DNA of 64,000 bases from Lysobacter sp. (GTDB lineage: Bacteria; Pseudomonadota; Gammaproteobacteria; Xanthomonadales; Xanthomonadaceae): NCBI GenBank assembly GCA_011526085.1, contig WYBC01000017.1, positions 1-64,000 of the forward strand, read 5' to 3'. Of this stretch, positions 1 to 9,786 are shown piece after piece. The notes below the pieces were generated by a model that saw only the letters and a list, made by a program, of their open reading frames with translations, was not told the DNA's origin and ran no database searches. Both the position numbers and the translations under genes were made by a program. Position 1 is the first letter of the stretch, and every line of letters begins with the position of its first letter.

Positions 1-84
1 CCCGCAAACAACAAAGTCCCGTATCGGGCCACGCGCCTAGGAAACACTCCTTTTAATACCTCGGGGCACCATCCCCCACTTATT

Positions 85-110
85 CCCCGGGTCCCCAAAC
101 CCGGGTTTTT
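85..110 (+). terminator. Intrinsic terminator of the gene upstream of the window
   Basis: A 7-bp stem (cccgggt at 86-92 with acccggg at 99-105) closes a 6-nt loop and is followed directly by five T residues at 106-110. This is a textbook Rho-independent terminator on the plus strand. It lies between the window edge and the thiolase gene, so it probably ends a gene to the left, and the thiolase then needs its own promoter or read-through. Confidence 0.75.
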
Positions 111-197
111 CGGCCCCCGGCCGCGGCATCGCCTGACGCGATGCCGCGCCGGCACATCCCAGTGCCGGTTCACCCCATCAGAGATCGGAGTCATTCC

Positions 198-1406
198 ATG
201 AGCAAGATGATCCAAGACGCCTACATCGTCGCCGCCACCCGCACACCGGTGGGCAAGGCCCCGAAGGGCGCATTCCGCAACACCCGTCCCGACGAATTGC
301 TCGCGCACGCACTGCGCAGCGTCGTCGCGCAGGCACCGGGCATCGACGTCAACCGCATCGACGACGCCATCATCGGCTGCGCGATGCCCGAGGGCGAACA
401 GGGCATGAACGTGGCGCGCATCGGCGCGCTGCTCGCCGGGCTGCCGAACACCGTCGCCGCGCAGACCATCAACCGCTTCTGTTCGTCCGGCCTGCAGGCC
501 GTGGCCATGGCCGCCGATCAGATCCGCCTCGGCAACGCCGATCTGATGCTGGCCGGCGGCACCGAGTCGATGTCGATGGTGCCGATGATGGGCAACAAGG
601 TGGCGCTGTCGCCGCAGGTGTTCGCGAAGGACGAGAACGTCGCCATCGCCTACGGCATGGGCATCACCGCCGAGAAGGTCGCCGAGGAGTGGAAGATCTC
701 GCGCGAGGACCAGGACGCCTTCGCCCTCGATTCCCACCGCAAGGCGGTCGCGGCGATCCAGGCCGGCGAATTCAGGGCCGAGATTTCGCCGTACGAAGTG
801 ATCTCGCGCATCCCCGATCTGGCCGGCAACACCGTGCGCGTGAAGAAGAGCCTGATCGAACTCGACGAAGGTCCGCGCCCGGACAGCTCGGCCGAAGGTC
901 TGGCCAAGCTCAAGCCGGTGTTTCGCAACGGCATGTTCGGCGGCACCGTCACCGCCGGCAACGCATCGCAGATGAGCGACGGTGCCGCCGCGGTGCTGCT
1001 GGCTTCGGAGCAGGCGATCAAGGACTACGGCCTCACCCCGCTGGCCCGTTTCGTCAGCTTCTCGGTCGCCGGCGTGCGCCCGGAAGTGATGGGCATCGGG
1101 CCGATCGCCGCGATCCCGAAGGCGCTGAAACAGGCCGGCCTCAGCCGGGATCAGCTCGACTGGATCGAGCTCAACGAAGCCTTCGCCGCGCAGGCGCTGG
1201 CGGTGATCCGCGATCTGGGACTGGATCCGTCGAAGGTGAATCCGCTGGGCGGCGCGATCGCGTTGGGTCACCCGCTGGGCGCGACCGGTGCGATCCGCAC
1301 CGCCACCATCGTGCACGGCCTGCGTCGGCGTCAGCAGAAGTACGGCATGGTGACGATGTGCATCGGCACCGGCATGGGCGCGGCGGGCATTTTCGAAGCG
1401 CTCTGA
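198..1406 (+). CDS. Acetyl-CoA C-acyltransferase (thiolase)
   Basis: Predicted 402-residue thiolase of the FadA/FadI type, which cleaves 3-ketoacyl-CoA in the last step of beta-oxidation or runs the reverse condensation. The acyl-accepting cysteine is Cys95 in NRFCSSG, the histidine is His358 in GHPLGATG, and the second catalytic cysteine is Cys388 in MCIGTGMG. All three are intact and the length is normal. The ATG at 198 is chosen over an ATG 57 nt upstream because GGAG lies at 187-190 and the protein then begins [17 protein letters not shown], as in the family. The partner hydratase/dehydrogenase (FadB type) would be expected to the left, outside the window. Whether it favours beta-oxidation or biosynthesis cannot be told from sequence. 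Confidence 0.93.
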   Translation: MSKMIQDAYIVAATRTPVGKAPKGAFRNTRPDELLAHALRSVVAQAPGIDVNRIDDAIIGCAMPEGEQGMNVARIGALLAGLPNTVAAQTINRFCSSGLQAVAMAADQIRLGNADLMLAGGTESMSMVPMMGNKVALSPQVFAKDENVAIAYGMGITAEKVAEEWKISREDQDAFALDSHRKAVAAIQAGEFRAEISPYEVISRIPDLAGNTVRVKKSLIELDEGPRPDSSAEGLAKLKPVFRNGMFGGTVTAGNASQMSDGAAAVLLASEQAIKDYGLTPLARFVSFSVAGVRPEVMGIGPIAAIPKALKQAGLSRDQLDWIELNEAFAAQALAVIRDLGLDPSKVNPLGGAIALGHPLGATGAIRTATIVHGLRRRQQKYGMVTMCIGTGMGAAGIFEAL

Positions 1407-1432
1407 TCGCGGCATTGCCGACCGGCGGGACA

Positions 1433-1460
1433 GCATCCGGGCGCAGACGCGTCCGGATGC
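1433..1460. terminator. Hairpin between convergent genes
   Basis: An 8-bp perfect inverted repeat (gcatccgg at 1433-1440 and ccggatgc at 1453-1460) lies between the converging ends of the thiolase and diguanylate cyclase genes. There is no T tract on either side, so it is a weak bidirectional terminator candidate only. Confidence 0.35.
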
Positions 1461-1485
1461 CCGCGGTCGCGGACATCGCGCCGAC

Positions 1486-2997
1486 TCAGGTGATCTCCGC
1501 GACCTCCTGCCGCGCGACCTCTTCCTGCGCGACCCGGTTGCGCCCGCTGCGCTTGGCGACGTACAGCGCGGTATCGGCGCGCAGCCACAGGCTCTCGTAA
1601 TCGTCGTCGCCCTTGGCGGTGGCCACGCCGATGCTCAGGCTCGGCTTGACCTCGCCCGGAAACGCCTTCGCCGCCGCGCGCACCGCGTCCACCATCTTCT
1701 GCGCGGTCGCAGCCGCCTGCGCAGGATCGCAGTCCGGCAACATCGCGCAGAACTCGTCCCCGCCGAGACGGCCGAGCAGGTCGTTGTCGCCCAGCACCTT
1801 CCGACAGATCCGCACCATCAGCGTCAGCGCGTAATCGCCGGCGGCATGGCCGTCGCGATCGTTGATCCGCTTCAGGTTGTCCAGATCGATCATCAGCATC
1901 GAAGCCGGGCGTCCGTGTCCGCGGCTCTGTCGCAACGTGCGTTCGGCCATCTCCACGAAGAAATGCCGGGTGTGGGCGCCGGTCAGGGTGTCGTGGGTCA
2001 ACAGTTTCAGCAGTTCCTCGCTGCGCGCATACAGCATGGGCAACACCATGCTGAAGTAACTGCCCGCCGCGAGCGTGATCATGGCGCACTGCAGGGTCGA
2101 CGCCATTTCGCCCAGATCGAACGCCCTCGTCAGCACCACGAAGGTGGTGTCGAACAGCGCGATGGAGACCAGCGACTGCAGCACGGTCTGGGTGTGCACC
2201 AGCCAGAATTGCAGGACGATGGTGACGAACACCAGCAGGATCAGCGGACCGTAATGCGGGTCCGAAGCGATCGCCCACAGCGCAGCGCTGGCGGCCAGCA
2301 GGATGGCCGGCAGCTTGAGCGCGAACCATCGGCTGCCGGTCTGCAGGCGCGGCAGGTCGTCGAGCGCGAAGAGTTCGTCCTGCAGTGGCACCCGCATGCG
2401 CTGCGCGAGCGCGCGGAAGCCGAGCAGGCACAGCGGGCCCAGGGCGACGATCGCGGTGTAGTCGCCGATCATCCACGGAAGAATCGCCCGTTTCGCCGCA
2501 TCCGCGGATAGATCGCCCATCGCGTAATAGCTGCCGACGCCGCCGCAGGCGGCGAATGTCGCCGCCACAAGACCGTAGACCAGAAACAGCGTGATCGACG
2601 CCGGCAACGACGACCGGCCCTCCTTCGACAGCGAACGCATGACCGCTCTGGCGAGCGCGTAATACGCCAGACAATGGAACATCGCGTACAGCAGACCACC
2701 GTAGAGGATCTCGATCGCCGATGCGGTCGATGCATTGCGTTCGGCGGCGGCCAGACTCCCCAGCAGGCTGGCCGCCGCCAGGGGAAACAACGCACGCCAG
2801 CCGAAGACGGCGCAGGCGGCGAAGCTGATGGCCGCCGCGGGAAACCACAGGCTGGCGTAAGGGCCGTATTCGAGCAGCCACGAGGCGTAATAGGCCACGC
2901 ATCGCAGGATCAGCACGGCCGTCAGACAGACCGCCCAGCGCCGCCAGTGCGTACGCATCCCGGGAAGAGCACGGCGCTCGGCAGGGATCACCGACAT
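1486..2997 (-). CDS. MASE1-GGDEF membrane diguanylate cyclase
   Basis: A 503-residue inner-membrane protein. The N-terminal ~290 residues form a MASE1-like sensor with many hydrophobic spans, and the C-terminal ~170 residues form a GGDEF domain that makes cyclic-di-GMP from two GTP. The active motif GGDEF is intact at residues 412-416, in GRLGGDEFCAMLPD. The RxxD inhibitory site expected five residues upstream is absent (GDND stands there), so product inhibition through the usual I-site is not expected. The ATG at 2997 is preferred over one 18 nt upstream because GGGGAG precedes it by about 7 nt. It stands alone, convergent with the thiolase, so the signal it senses is unknown. Confidence 0.9.
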   Translation of the reverse strand: MSVIPAERRALPGMRTHWRRWAVCLTAVLILRCVAYYASWLLEYGPYASLWFPAAAISFAACAVFGWRALFPLAAASLLGSLAAAERNASTASAIEILYGGLLYAMFHCLAYYALARAVMRSLSKEGRSSLPASITLFLVYGLVAATFAACGGVGSYYAMGDLSADAAKRAILPWMIGDYTAIVALGPLCLLGFRALAQRMRVPLQDELFALDDLPRLQTGSRWFALKLPAILLAASAALWAIASDPHYGPLILLVFVTIVLQFWLVHTQTVLQSLVSIALFDTTFVVLTRAFDLGEMASTLQCAMITLAAGSYFSMVLPMLYARSEELLKLLTHDTLTGAHTRHFFVEMAERTLRQSRGHGRPASMLMIDLDNLKRINDRDGHAAGDYALTLMVRICRKVLGDNDLLGRLGGDEFCAMLPDCDPAQAAATAQKMVDAVRAAAKAFPGEVKPSLSIGVATAKGDDDYESLWLRADTALYVAKRSGRNRVAQEEVARQEVAEIT

Positions 2998-3420
2998 GGC
3001 CACTCTCCCCGGCATGGACGGAGCTTTGCAACGATGGCTGGCAGGCGCGGTGGCGCGTCAGGTCCACTCAGGATCATGCGAAGCGGCATGTCGACGAATG
3101 AAAGCGTTTGCCGCGATCGGACCATCGGATTCCATTTCGCGCCGGAGAGGGTTTCAACGAGCCGGCAGCGGATCTTCGGCCGAGCATCGAGCCGGATCCC
3201 CCGACATTGCGGACCGGTTCGCAAACGCTTCGTTTCTCCATCAGCCAGCCCCCCAAGGCTTCCCCATGATCGAACACGGCATCCCGGCCCCAGAGTCCTG
3301 GCGGCCCGTCATGCATGGCCGACTTTGCAGTGCAGCATACTCCAGACACGGCGCCAAAGGACGCCGAACTGAGACGGATGTCAAGTTCGCGTCAAGGCAG
3401 CACTGCAGGAGGCCCGGTGC
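2998..3420. other. Gene-free stretch upstream of the diguanylate cyclase
   Basis: About 420 nt between the diguanylate cyclase start and the end of the FAD oxidoreductase. Short open frames exist on both strands, but none has a Shine-Dalgarno site, a recognisable domain or plausible composition. It must hold the cyclase promoter, but I see no confident -35/-10 pair. Confidence 0.5.
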
Positions 3421-4701
3421 TCATCCAAAAACGCGCTCCCGCGCATCCTGGAGGGCATCGCGCGTCTGCAGCCACCAGTAGCTCAACTGCGCGCCGAGAA
3501 ACCCGGCAGGCTTCAGCGCCGACACCAGCCCGTAGGCCTGGAACGAACGCCAGCGGTCGTCGTCGTCCGCGATGGCCGCGGCCAGGATCTCGCCGGCGAA
3601 GGTCGTCGGCGCCACGCCGTGCCCTCCAAAGGCCTGGGCCAGCCAGAGCCCTGCGTCGATCCGGCCGATCTGCGGCATTTCGTGTCGGGCGTAGCTCATC
3701 AGGCCCGACCAGGCGCTATCGATACGCACGCCTTCGAGCTGCGGATAGACCTTCAGCAGATCGCGGTACAACAGGCGTTGCACCGACGCCGGGGAACGGT
3801 CGCGCACCGAGATGCGTCCGCCCCAGAGGAGCCGGGTATCCGCCAATGGCCGGTAGTAATCGAAGGCGAACCGGGTGTCGTAGACCGCCGCGCGGCTGGT
3901 CATCGCCTCGCCGAGCCGCGCGCCGAGGGGCTCGGTGGCCATCACGTAGGTCGCGATCGGCAGTACCCCCGCATCCACGTCGCGACGCAGGCCGGCGAGA
4001 TAACCGCCGCAGGCCAGCACCACCTGTTCGGCGCGCACATCGCCGTGCGGCGTGCGCACCCGCCAGCCGGCGCCGTCGCGATCGAGCGCGACGGCCGGCG
4101 TCCGTTCGAACAACCGCGCCCCCTGCCCTTCGGCGACGCGGGCCAGACCCTGCGCGTATTTCAGGGGATGGAAATGCAACGCGTTCGGCTCGAACAGCGC
4201 ATCGTGATAGCGCGCACTGCGCAGACGTTCGCGCACCTCGTCGCGATCGACCCACTGCCATTCCACGCCGAACGATTCGGCCAGCAGTCGCTGGCGCGCG
4301 CGCAGCGGCCCGGGATCGCGGAACCAGTTCGCCCAGAGCACGCCTTCGTCGATGAGGTCGCAGTCGATGCCGTAGCGTTGCGCGCGTTCTCGAATCAGGT
4401 TCACGGCCGCCACCGTGCCGCCATGCAGGGCCCGCGCCCGCTCGGGACCGAGGTCGCGAAGCAGCTCGGCTTCGCCGCGCGAAAACCCGGAAAACACGAA
4501 ACCGCCGTTGCGACCCGAAGCGCCATGGCCGAGCGTCTGCGCTTCCAGCAGGACCACATCGCGCAGCCCCCGTTCGCACAGGCCGAGCGCGGTGTTCAAT
4601 CCGGCGAAACCGCCGCCGACGATGCACACGCGGGTCTCGACGGACCCGTCCAGTGCAGGAAAGGCGCGCGCGGCACCGAGCGTCGACTGGTAGTAGGTCA
4701 C
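3421..4701 (-). CDS. FAD-dependent amine oxidoreductase, PuuB-like
   Basis: A 426-residue DAO-family flavoenzyme. It resembles gamma-glutamylputrescine oxidase and related amine oxidases that take an amino group to an aldehyde with release of hydrogen peroxide. The dinucleotide-binding motif is GGGFAG at residues 29-34, followed by the ribose-binding acid in LLEAQ and the family motif GHGASGRNGGF. The C-terminal segment AQAFGGHGVAPTTFAGE is the second FAD contact typical of DAO proteins. The start is GTG, 28 nt after galU stops, with no good Shine-Dalgarno site, so it may be the last gene of the galU operon. A putrescine role fits the aguA/aguB genes 10 kb away, but the substrate is an inference. 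Confidence 0.82.
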   Translation of the reverse strand: MTYYQSTLGAARAFPALDGSVETRVCIVGGGFAGLNTALGLCERGLRDVVLLEAQTLGHGASGRNGGFVFSGFSRGEAELLRDLGPERARALHGGTVAAVNLIRERAQRYGIDCDLIDEGVLWANWFRDPGPLRARQRLLAESFGVEWQWVDRDEVRERLRSARYHDALFEPNALHFHPLKYAQGLARVAEGQGARLFERTPAVALDRDGAGWRVRTPHGDVRAEQVVLACGGYLAGLRRDVDAGVLPIATYVMATEPLGARLGEAMTSRAAVYDTRFAFDYYRPLADTRLLWGGRISVRDRSPASVQRLLYRDLLKVYPQLEGVRIDSAWSGLMSYARHEMPQIGRIDAGLWLAQAFGGHGVAPTTFAGEILAAAIADDDDRWRSFQAYGLVSALKPAGFLGAQLSYWWLQTRDALQDARERVFG

Positions 4702-4729
4702 GTCGAGAGGAGTGCCGGCAGCCGAGTCG

Positions 4730-5641
4730 TCAGTCGAGGTCGACCACGCCCAACTCGCTGAGGGCGTTCTGCATCATGCCGCGCGCCGCATCGCTGAGCG
4801 ACTCGTGGTCGAGCGCGTAACGGATCGTCGCTTCGATCAGGCCCAGATGAGTGCCGCAGTCGAAACGCGTCCCCTGGAAACGATAGGCATGCACCGGGCT
4901 GTGCGTGAGCAAAGTCGCGATGGCATCGGTGAGCTGGATCTCGCCGCCGGCGCCGGGCGTAGTGGTTTCCAGCAGGCCGAAAATGCGGCCGTCGAGAACG
5001 TAGCGGCCGACGACCGCCAGGTTGCTCGGGGCATCGGCCGGTTTCGGCTTCTCGACGATCCGGGTGATCCGGCCACTGCGGCCGCTGAAGTCCTCGGTCG
5101 CGACGATGCCGTAACTGCCGGTCTGTTCGCGCGGAACGTCCTGCACGGCGATGATGCTGGCGCCGGTGGCTTCCGCCGCGTCGGCCATCTGCTTCAGCGC
5201 GCCGGGGCCGCCCGAGCCCTGGCGGCCATTCCAGATCAGATCGTCCGGCAACAGCACCGCGAAGGGTTCGTCGCCGACGATCGGCTTGGCGCACAGCACC
5301 GCATGGCCCAGGCCCAGGGCTTCGGCCTGGGTCACGAACACGGCGCGAACGTGCGGTGGCAGCACGTTGCGGACCAGCTCGAGCTGCTCGAATTTTCCGG
5401 ATTTCTCCAGCTTCTGTTCGAGCTCGTAGGCCTTGTCGAAATAATCCGCGACCGAGTGTTTGTAGCGGTTGGTGACGAAGATCAGGGTGTCGCAACCGGC
5501 CTCGATGGCCTCGTCCACGGCGTACTGGATCAGCGGCCGGTCGACGATCGGCAGCATCTCCTTCGGGACGGTCTTGGTGGCGGGGAGAAAACGGGTGCCG
5601 AGACCGGCCACCGGGAACACGGCTTTGCGGATACGGGCCAT
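4730..5641 (-). CDS. galU: UTP--glucose-1-phosphate uridylyltransferase
   Basis: A 303-residue GalU that makes UDP-glucose for lipopolysaccharide, exopolysaccharide and other glucans. The nucleotidyltransferase signature is at residues 13-29 (GLGTRFLPATKTVPKEM), followed by the product-site motifs DEAIEAGCDTLIFVTNR and VVGRYVLDGRIFGLLE. Length and motif order are those of the bacterial enzyme. The ATG at 5641 has AGGA about 5 nt upstream. It follows the nucleotide-sugar dehydratase gene by 36 nt on the same strand, so it belongs to the surface-sugar operon that begins near lapA. Confidence 0.96.
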   Translation of the reverse strand: MARIRKAVFPVAGLGTRFLPATKTVPKEMLPIVDRPLIQYAVDEAIEAGCDTLIFVTNRYKHSVADYFDKAYELEQKLEKSGKFEQLELVRNVLPPHVRAVFVTQAEALGLGHAVLCAKPIVGDEPFAVLLPDDLIWNGRQGSGGPGALKQMADAAEATGASIIAVQDVPREQTGSYGIVATEDFSGRSGRITRIVEKPKPADAPSNLAVVGRYVLDGRIFGLLETTTPGAGGEIQLTDAIATLLTHSPVHAYRFQGTRFDCGTHLGLIEATIRYALDHESLSDAARGMMQNALSELGVVDLD

Positions 5642-5677
5642 CGGGTCCTGCGGAATGGGTCTGCGATCGACGGGCGA

Positions 5678-7591
5678 TCAGGTTCTGCGCGCGACGCGCG
5701 CCGGGAAAGCGACCACCGTCGCCGCGTGCGGAGACTCGGCGTCGTGGGTCTGCATGGGGGCGAACTCCGGCACCGCTTCGCGCAACATCGCCGCGAGCGC
5801 ATCGAGCTCGTATCGCGCGCTCGCTTCGCGCATGCGCTGCAGGGCGATGGCGATCGTGTCGGCATGCACCTGGCGCGGCGCCGCCTGCAGGATCTTGGGA
5901 TGCGAGGTCGGGCGATAGCGCTCGTCCGCGTGGAACAGGGTTTCGTGCAGTTTCTCGCCGGGACGCAGGCCGGTGTAGACGATGGCGACATCGCGGCCCG
6001 GCTGCTTGCCGGCGAGCCGGATCATCTGCTCGGCGAGCACGCGGATCGACACCGGCTCGCCCATGTCGAGCGTGTAGATGGCCTGCTGCGAACCGATCGC
6101 CGACGCCTGCAGGATCAGCTGGCAGGCTTCCGGGATGGTCATGAAGAAACGCGTGACTGCCGGATCGGTCACCGTCACCGGGCCGCCGCTGCGGATCTGC
6201 TCGCGGAACAGCGGCACCACGCTGCCGGCGGAATCCAGCACGTTGCCGAAACGCACGGTCACGAAGCGCGTGGAGCGCGGCACGGCCAACGACTGGCACA
6301 GCATCTCGGCGAGTCGCTTGGTCGCGCCGAGCACGTTCACGGGGTCGACCGCCTTGTCGGTGGAGATCAACACGAACGTGCCGACGTCGGCGGCGGCGCT
6401 CTCGCGGGCCACGGTTTCGGTCGCGAGCACGTTGTTGCGGACCGCTTCACGCAACTGCGCTTCCAGCAACGGCACCTGCTTGTAGGCCGCGGCATGGAAG
6501 ACGGCGTCGGGCTTCACCAGTTCCAGCGCGTAGCGGATCACCGCCGGATCGCCGCAGTCGCCGAGCACCGGCGCGAGTTCGATCTGCGGGAAGTCCCGGC
6601 GCAGACGCATCTGCGTGGTGACCAGCGAGAGTTCGTCGATCTCGACCAGCGCGATCCTGCTGGCGCCATGACGCGCGCACTGACGGCACAGTTCGGAACC
6701 GATCGAGCCGCCGGCGCCGGTGACCAGCACCGTGCGGCCGCCGAGCCAATCGCGCATGGCCTTCCAGTCCGGCACCACCGGGGCGCGACCGAGCAGATCC
6801 TCGATCGCCACTTCCTTCAATTCGCCGGGCAGCGATCGGCCTTCCAGAATGTCGTTGAGGCGCGGCACCATCCGGAACGGCAGGCCGGTGCGTTCGCAGG
6901 CCTCGATCACCCGGCGCATGCGCTGGGCATCCAGCGACGGCATCGCGATCACCAGCAGCTTGGCGGCGGTCTCGGGCGCGATCCGGGCGACTTCCTCGAT
7001 CTTGCCCAGCACCGGCACGCCATGCAGATGGCTGCCGCGCAGCTTCACCGCATCGTCGAGGAAACCGACGGGCTGGTAGGCGCCGGTACGACGGAGGTCG
7101 CGGACCAGCGCCTCACCGGCCTGGCCCGCGCCGAGGATCAGCACGCGCACCGCGGATTTGTCGCTGTTGATGCGGCCATGGTCCTTCCACGACCGGTACA
7201 GCAGTCGAGGCGCGCCCAGCATCACGGTCATCACGAAGGGATACATGACCAGCACCGAGCGCGGTGTCTGCCCAAGGCGGTTGTAGATGAAGAGGACCAG
7301 CAGAACGGCGAGCAGGCCGAACATGCTCGCCTTGAGGATATTGAGAAGATCGGGGACGCTCGCGAAGCGCCATACGCCGCGATAGAGACCGACCTGCCAG
7401 AACACGAGCCCCTGGGCGATCAGCACCAGCAGGGCTTCGGTCGTCCACAGCGAGGGACGGGCCGCAGCGTCGATCATGGCGTAGCGGAACTGCACCAGCG
7501 CAGTCCAGCACAGCCAGACCATGCACAGATCGTGGAGCACGATGGCTGTCCTGGGCCAGGCACCGGCGAGACGTTCTTTCAATCCACTCAT
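5678..7591 (-). CDS. Membrane nucleotide-sugar 4,6-dehydratase (WbpM/CapD-like)
   Basis: A 637-residue polysaccharide biosynthesis enzyme of the WbpM/CapD/FlaA1 long-form group. Four N-terminal membrane spans (roughly residues 15-125) precede a first Rossmann region (RVLILGAGQAGEALVRDLR) and then the catalytic SDR domain with VLVTGAGGSIGSELCRQ. The active-site region STDKAVDPVNVLGATKR matches the family, in which the usual YxxxK tyrosine is replaced. It likely converts UDP-GlcNAc to a 4-keto-6-deoxy sugar for O-antigen or exopolysaccharide. The ATG at 7591 overlaps the preceding gene's stop as ATGA. An open frame continues upstream in this phase, but it lies inside the transferase gene and is not coding. 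Confidence 0.93.
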   Translation of the reverse strand: MSGLKERLAGAWPRTAIVLHDLCMVWLCWTALVQFRYAMIDAAARPSLWTTEALLVLIAQGLVFWQVGLYRGVWRFASVPDLLNILKASMFGLLAVLLVLFIYNRLGQTPRSVLVMYPFVMTVMLGAPRLLYRSWKDHGRINSDKSAVRVLILGAGQAGEALVRDLRRTGAYQPVGFLDDAVKLRGSHLHGVPVLGKIEEVARIAPETAAKLLVIAMPSLDAQRMRRVIEACERTGLPFRMVPRLNDILEGRSLPGELKEVAIEDLLGRAPVVPDWKAMRDWLGGRTVLVTGAGGSIGSELCRQCARHGASRIALVEIDELSLVTTQMRLRRDFPQIELAPVLGDCGDPAVIRYALELVKPDAVFHAAAYKQVPLLEAQLREAVRNNVLATETVARESAAADVGTFVLISTDKAVDPVNVLGATKRLAEMLCQSLAVPRSTRFVTVRFGNVLDSAGSVVPLFREQIRSGGPVTVTDPAVTRFFMTIPEACQLILQASAIGSQQAIYTLDMGEPVSIRVLAEQMIRLAGKQPGRDVAIVYTGLRPGEKLHETLFHADERYRPTSHPKILQAAPRQVHADTIAIALQRMREASARYELDALAAMLREAVPEFAPMQTHDAESPHAATVVAFPARVARRT

Positions 7592-8607
7592 GCGCCCACT
7601 CCCAGGTTCTCCATGCGGTCGTAGCGGCCGCGCAACCAGCGCCAGAGCCCGCACCCGAATACCACCCACAACACCGCCGACATGGCGATTCCGCGTCCAT
7701 CCCCCCCCGAGAGCCACACCATGGCTGCACAACCCACTGCCGTCCAGACCGCATATCCCGCCGTGACCCGCACATGCCCGCCGGCGTGCCGCGCCCATCG
7801 TTGATAGGCGTGCTCGACGTGCGGGGTCCACCATCGGTCGCCGCGCAACATCCGCGACGCCAGCGTCAGACCCGCATCGAGCAGGAACGCCCCGAACGGC
7901 AGCAGCAACAGCGGCCATGCCGCAGGTCGCAGCCCGTCGAGCGCCCACCCGGCCAACAGCGCCAGCATGAAGCCCAGCGTCCCGCTGCCTACGTCCCCCA
8001 GAAAGATCCGCGACCTGGGGAAGTTGAACGGAAGGAAACCAAAGACTGCCGCGATGAACGCCAACCCCAGATGAACCGCGGCCGCCGCCCCCGCCAACCA
8101 GGACAACCACGACAGCGCCGAAGCCGCGATGATCGCCTGGGTCGACGCCAGACCATCGATGCCGTCCATGAAGTTCCAGATATTGACCAGCACCAGCGAC
8201 AGCAGGAAGACAAGCAGCGACACTTCGGTGCTGCTGCCGGACAGGTAGAACCCCGCCATCAGCCAACCCGAGGCGACGATGTGCACCGCCAACCGCGACC
8301 ATGGCGACAGCGGGCGGTGATCGTCGATCCAGCCGATGCCCGCCACCAGCAGCAACCCGAACCCGGCGCAGACCAGGAGCACGATCTCTCGCGGCTGGCG
8401 CAGGGCCACGGCGATGATCGCCACCAGCATCGCGATCACGATCGCGATGCCCCCTCCGCGCGGTGTCGCCGTGACATGGCTGCGGCGTTCGCCCGGCTCG
8501 TCGATCATCCTTCGGCGCAGCGCATAGACCCGCGCCGCCCACGTGCCCGACGCGGCGATGGCCGCGAAGAGGGCGCACCACAACAGGATTCCGACCGGCA
8601 GGGTCAT
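7588..8607 (-). CDS. Undecaprenyl-phosphate glycosyl-1-phosphate transferase (MraY/WecA family)
   Basis: A 339-residue polytopic membrane protein of glycosyltransferase family 4, which loads a sugar-1-phosphate onto undecaprenyl phosphate to start a surface glycan. Visible family motifs are the N-terminal PRGGGIAI, DDHRPLSPW after the third span, and the catalytic-loop MDGIDGLAS. About ten hydrophobic segments are seen. Its start overlaps the lapB stop as TGATG, and its stop overlaps the dehydratase start as ATGA, so the three are translationally coupled. It is more likely the O-antigen/EPS initiator (WecA/WbpL type) than MraY, because peptidoglycan genes are absent here. Confidence 0.92.
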   Translation of the reverse strand: MTLPVGILLWCALFAAIAASGTWAARVYALRRRMIDEPGERRSHVTATPRGGGIAIVIAMLVAIIAVALRQPREIVLLVCAGFGLLLVAGIGWIDDHRPLSPWSRLAVHIVASGWLMAGFYLSGSSTEVSLLVFLLSLVLVNIWNFMDGIDGLASTQAIIAASALSWLSWLAGAAAAVHLGLAFIAAVFGFLPFNFPRSRIFLGDVGSGTLGFMLALLAGWALDGLRPAAWPLLLLPFGAFLLDAGLTLASRMLRGDRWWTPHVEHAYQRWARHAGGHVRVTAGYAVWTAVGCAAMVWLSGGDGRGIAMSAVLWVVFGCGLWRWLRGRYDRMENLGVGA

Positions 8608-9785
8608 CAGACCACGGCGTAGTTCAGCAGCGGCTTCACGCTTCCCCACTCCTTGCAGCTGGGGCACTGCCAGTGATGACTGCGTGCACCGAACCCGCAA
8701 CGATTGCAGCGATAGCTCGGATTGCGGACAAGCAGTTGCTCGGTGACGTGCTTGAGATCGTGCAGGGTCGCGGTCGGGTCGGTGTGGTCGGCCAGACTCA
8801 GATCGATCAGCGCCGCCTCGCCGCGCACCGAGGGCCGCTCCTTGAGCTGCCGGGCGAGATAATCGCGCGCGGCATGCACGCCCTCGCCCGCCTCGACCAG
8901 CTTCGTCAGCGCCAGCACCGGCGCGATGCCACGGTAGTGCTCGCACATCTCCGCCAGGAAGGTGCGCGCGCCGCTGGGATCGCCGACCTGCTCGTAGCAG
9001 ACCAGCAGCGCCGGCAGGATGTCGGGGAGGTAATCCGGATCGTGGCGCGCGGCGCGCTCGTAGGCGCGGATGGCGACGGGATGGCGGCCGGCGTCGGATT
9101 CGATCCTCCCTTCCAGCATGCCCGCGCGTACCGTGGTCGAATCGGCCGCATAGGCGCGCGCGATCGCGGCCCGCGCCTGATCGATCTCGCCGGCGGCGCG
9201 ATGGCGTTCGGCCAGCTCGCATTCGAACTGCGCGATCAGCTTGCCCATCGGCTCGCCGGTCACGGCTTCGTAACGGGATGCCTTGTCGATCGCCTTCTGC
9301 CAATCGCGCTCCGCCTGATAGATGCCGATCAGGTGCCGCAGCGCCTGCGGCGCGCGGTCGTCGAGTTTGGCCAGGTCGGTGAACACGGTTTCCGCCCGGT
9401 CGAGCAGACCGGAACGCATGTAATCCTCGCCCAGCGCGAGCAGCGCCTGCACCCGCTGCGTGTCGCTCAGATCGGAGCGCTGCACGAGGCCCTGATGCAG
9501 GCGGATCGCGCGATCGACCTCACCGCGGCGGCGGAACAGATGACCGAGCGCGACCTGGGTCTCGAAGGTGTCCTTGTCGAGCTCGGCCACGTGCAGGAAC
9601 AGTTCGATAGCCTTGTCGGGCTGCTCGTTGAGCAGATAGTTGAGGCCGCGGAAATACGTCGTGGAGAGCCGGCTGACCTGATGGTCGCTGTGGCGCTCGC
9701 CACCGCGACGGCCGACCACCCAGCCGATCAGGGCGGCCAACGGAATCAACAGGAAATACCAGAACCACTCGGAGATGAAGGCCAT
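8607..9785 (-). CDS. lapB: Lipopolysaccharide assembly protein LapB (YciM)
   Basis: A 392-residue protein with one N-terminal membrane anchor (about residues 5-22), a run of TPR helices and a C-terminal rubredoxin-like zinc knuckle with two CxxC pairs (CNRC and CPSC). In Escherichia coli LapB guides FtsH to degrade LpxC and so sets LPS output; the same role is likely here. The anchor, TPR and rubredoxin order matches the family exactly. The ATG at 9785 is one base past the lapA stop, so the pair is coupled. The continuing open frame upstream lies inside lapA and was not used. Confidence 0.96.
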   Translation of the reverse strand: MAFISEWFWYFLLIPLAALIGWVVGRRGGERHSDHQVSRLSTTYFRGLNYLLNEQPDKAIELFLHVAELDKDTFETQVALGHLFRRRGEVDRAIRLHQGLVQRSDLSDTQRVQALLALGEDYMRSGLLDRAETVFTDLAKLDDRAPQALRHLIGIYQAERDWQKAIDKASRYEAVTGEPMGKLIAQFECELAERHRAAGEIDQARAAIARAYAADSTTVRAGMLEGRIESDAGRHPVAIRAYERAARHDPDYLPDILPALLVCYEQVGDPSGARTFLAEMCEHYRGIAPVLALTKLVEAGEGVHAARDYLARQLKERPSVRGEAALIDLSLADHTDPTATLHDLKHVTEQLLVRNPSYRCNRCGFGARSHHWQCPSCKEWGSVKPLLNYAVV

Positions 9786-9786
9786 C

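Noticed and set aside
3074-3349. 91-codon minus-strand frame upstream of the diguanylate cyclase
   Set aside because: No Shine-Dalgarno site, no domain and atypical composition.
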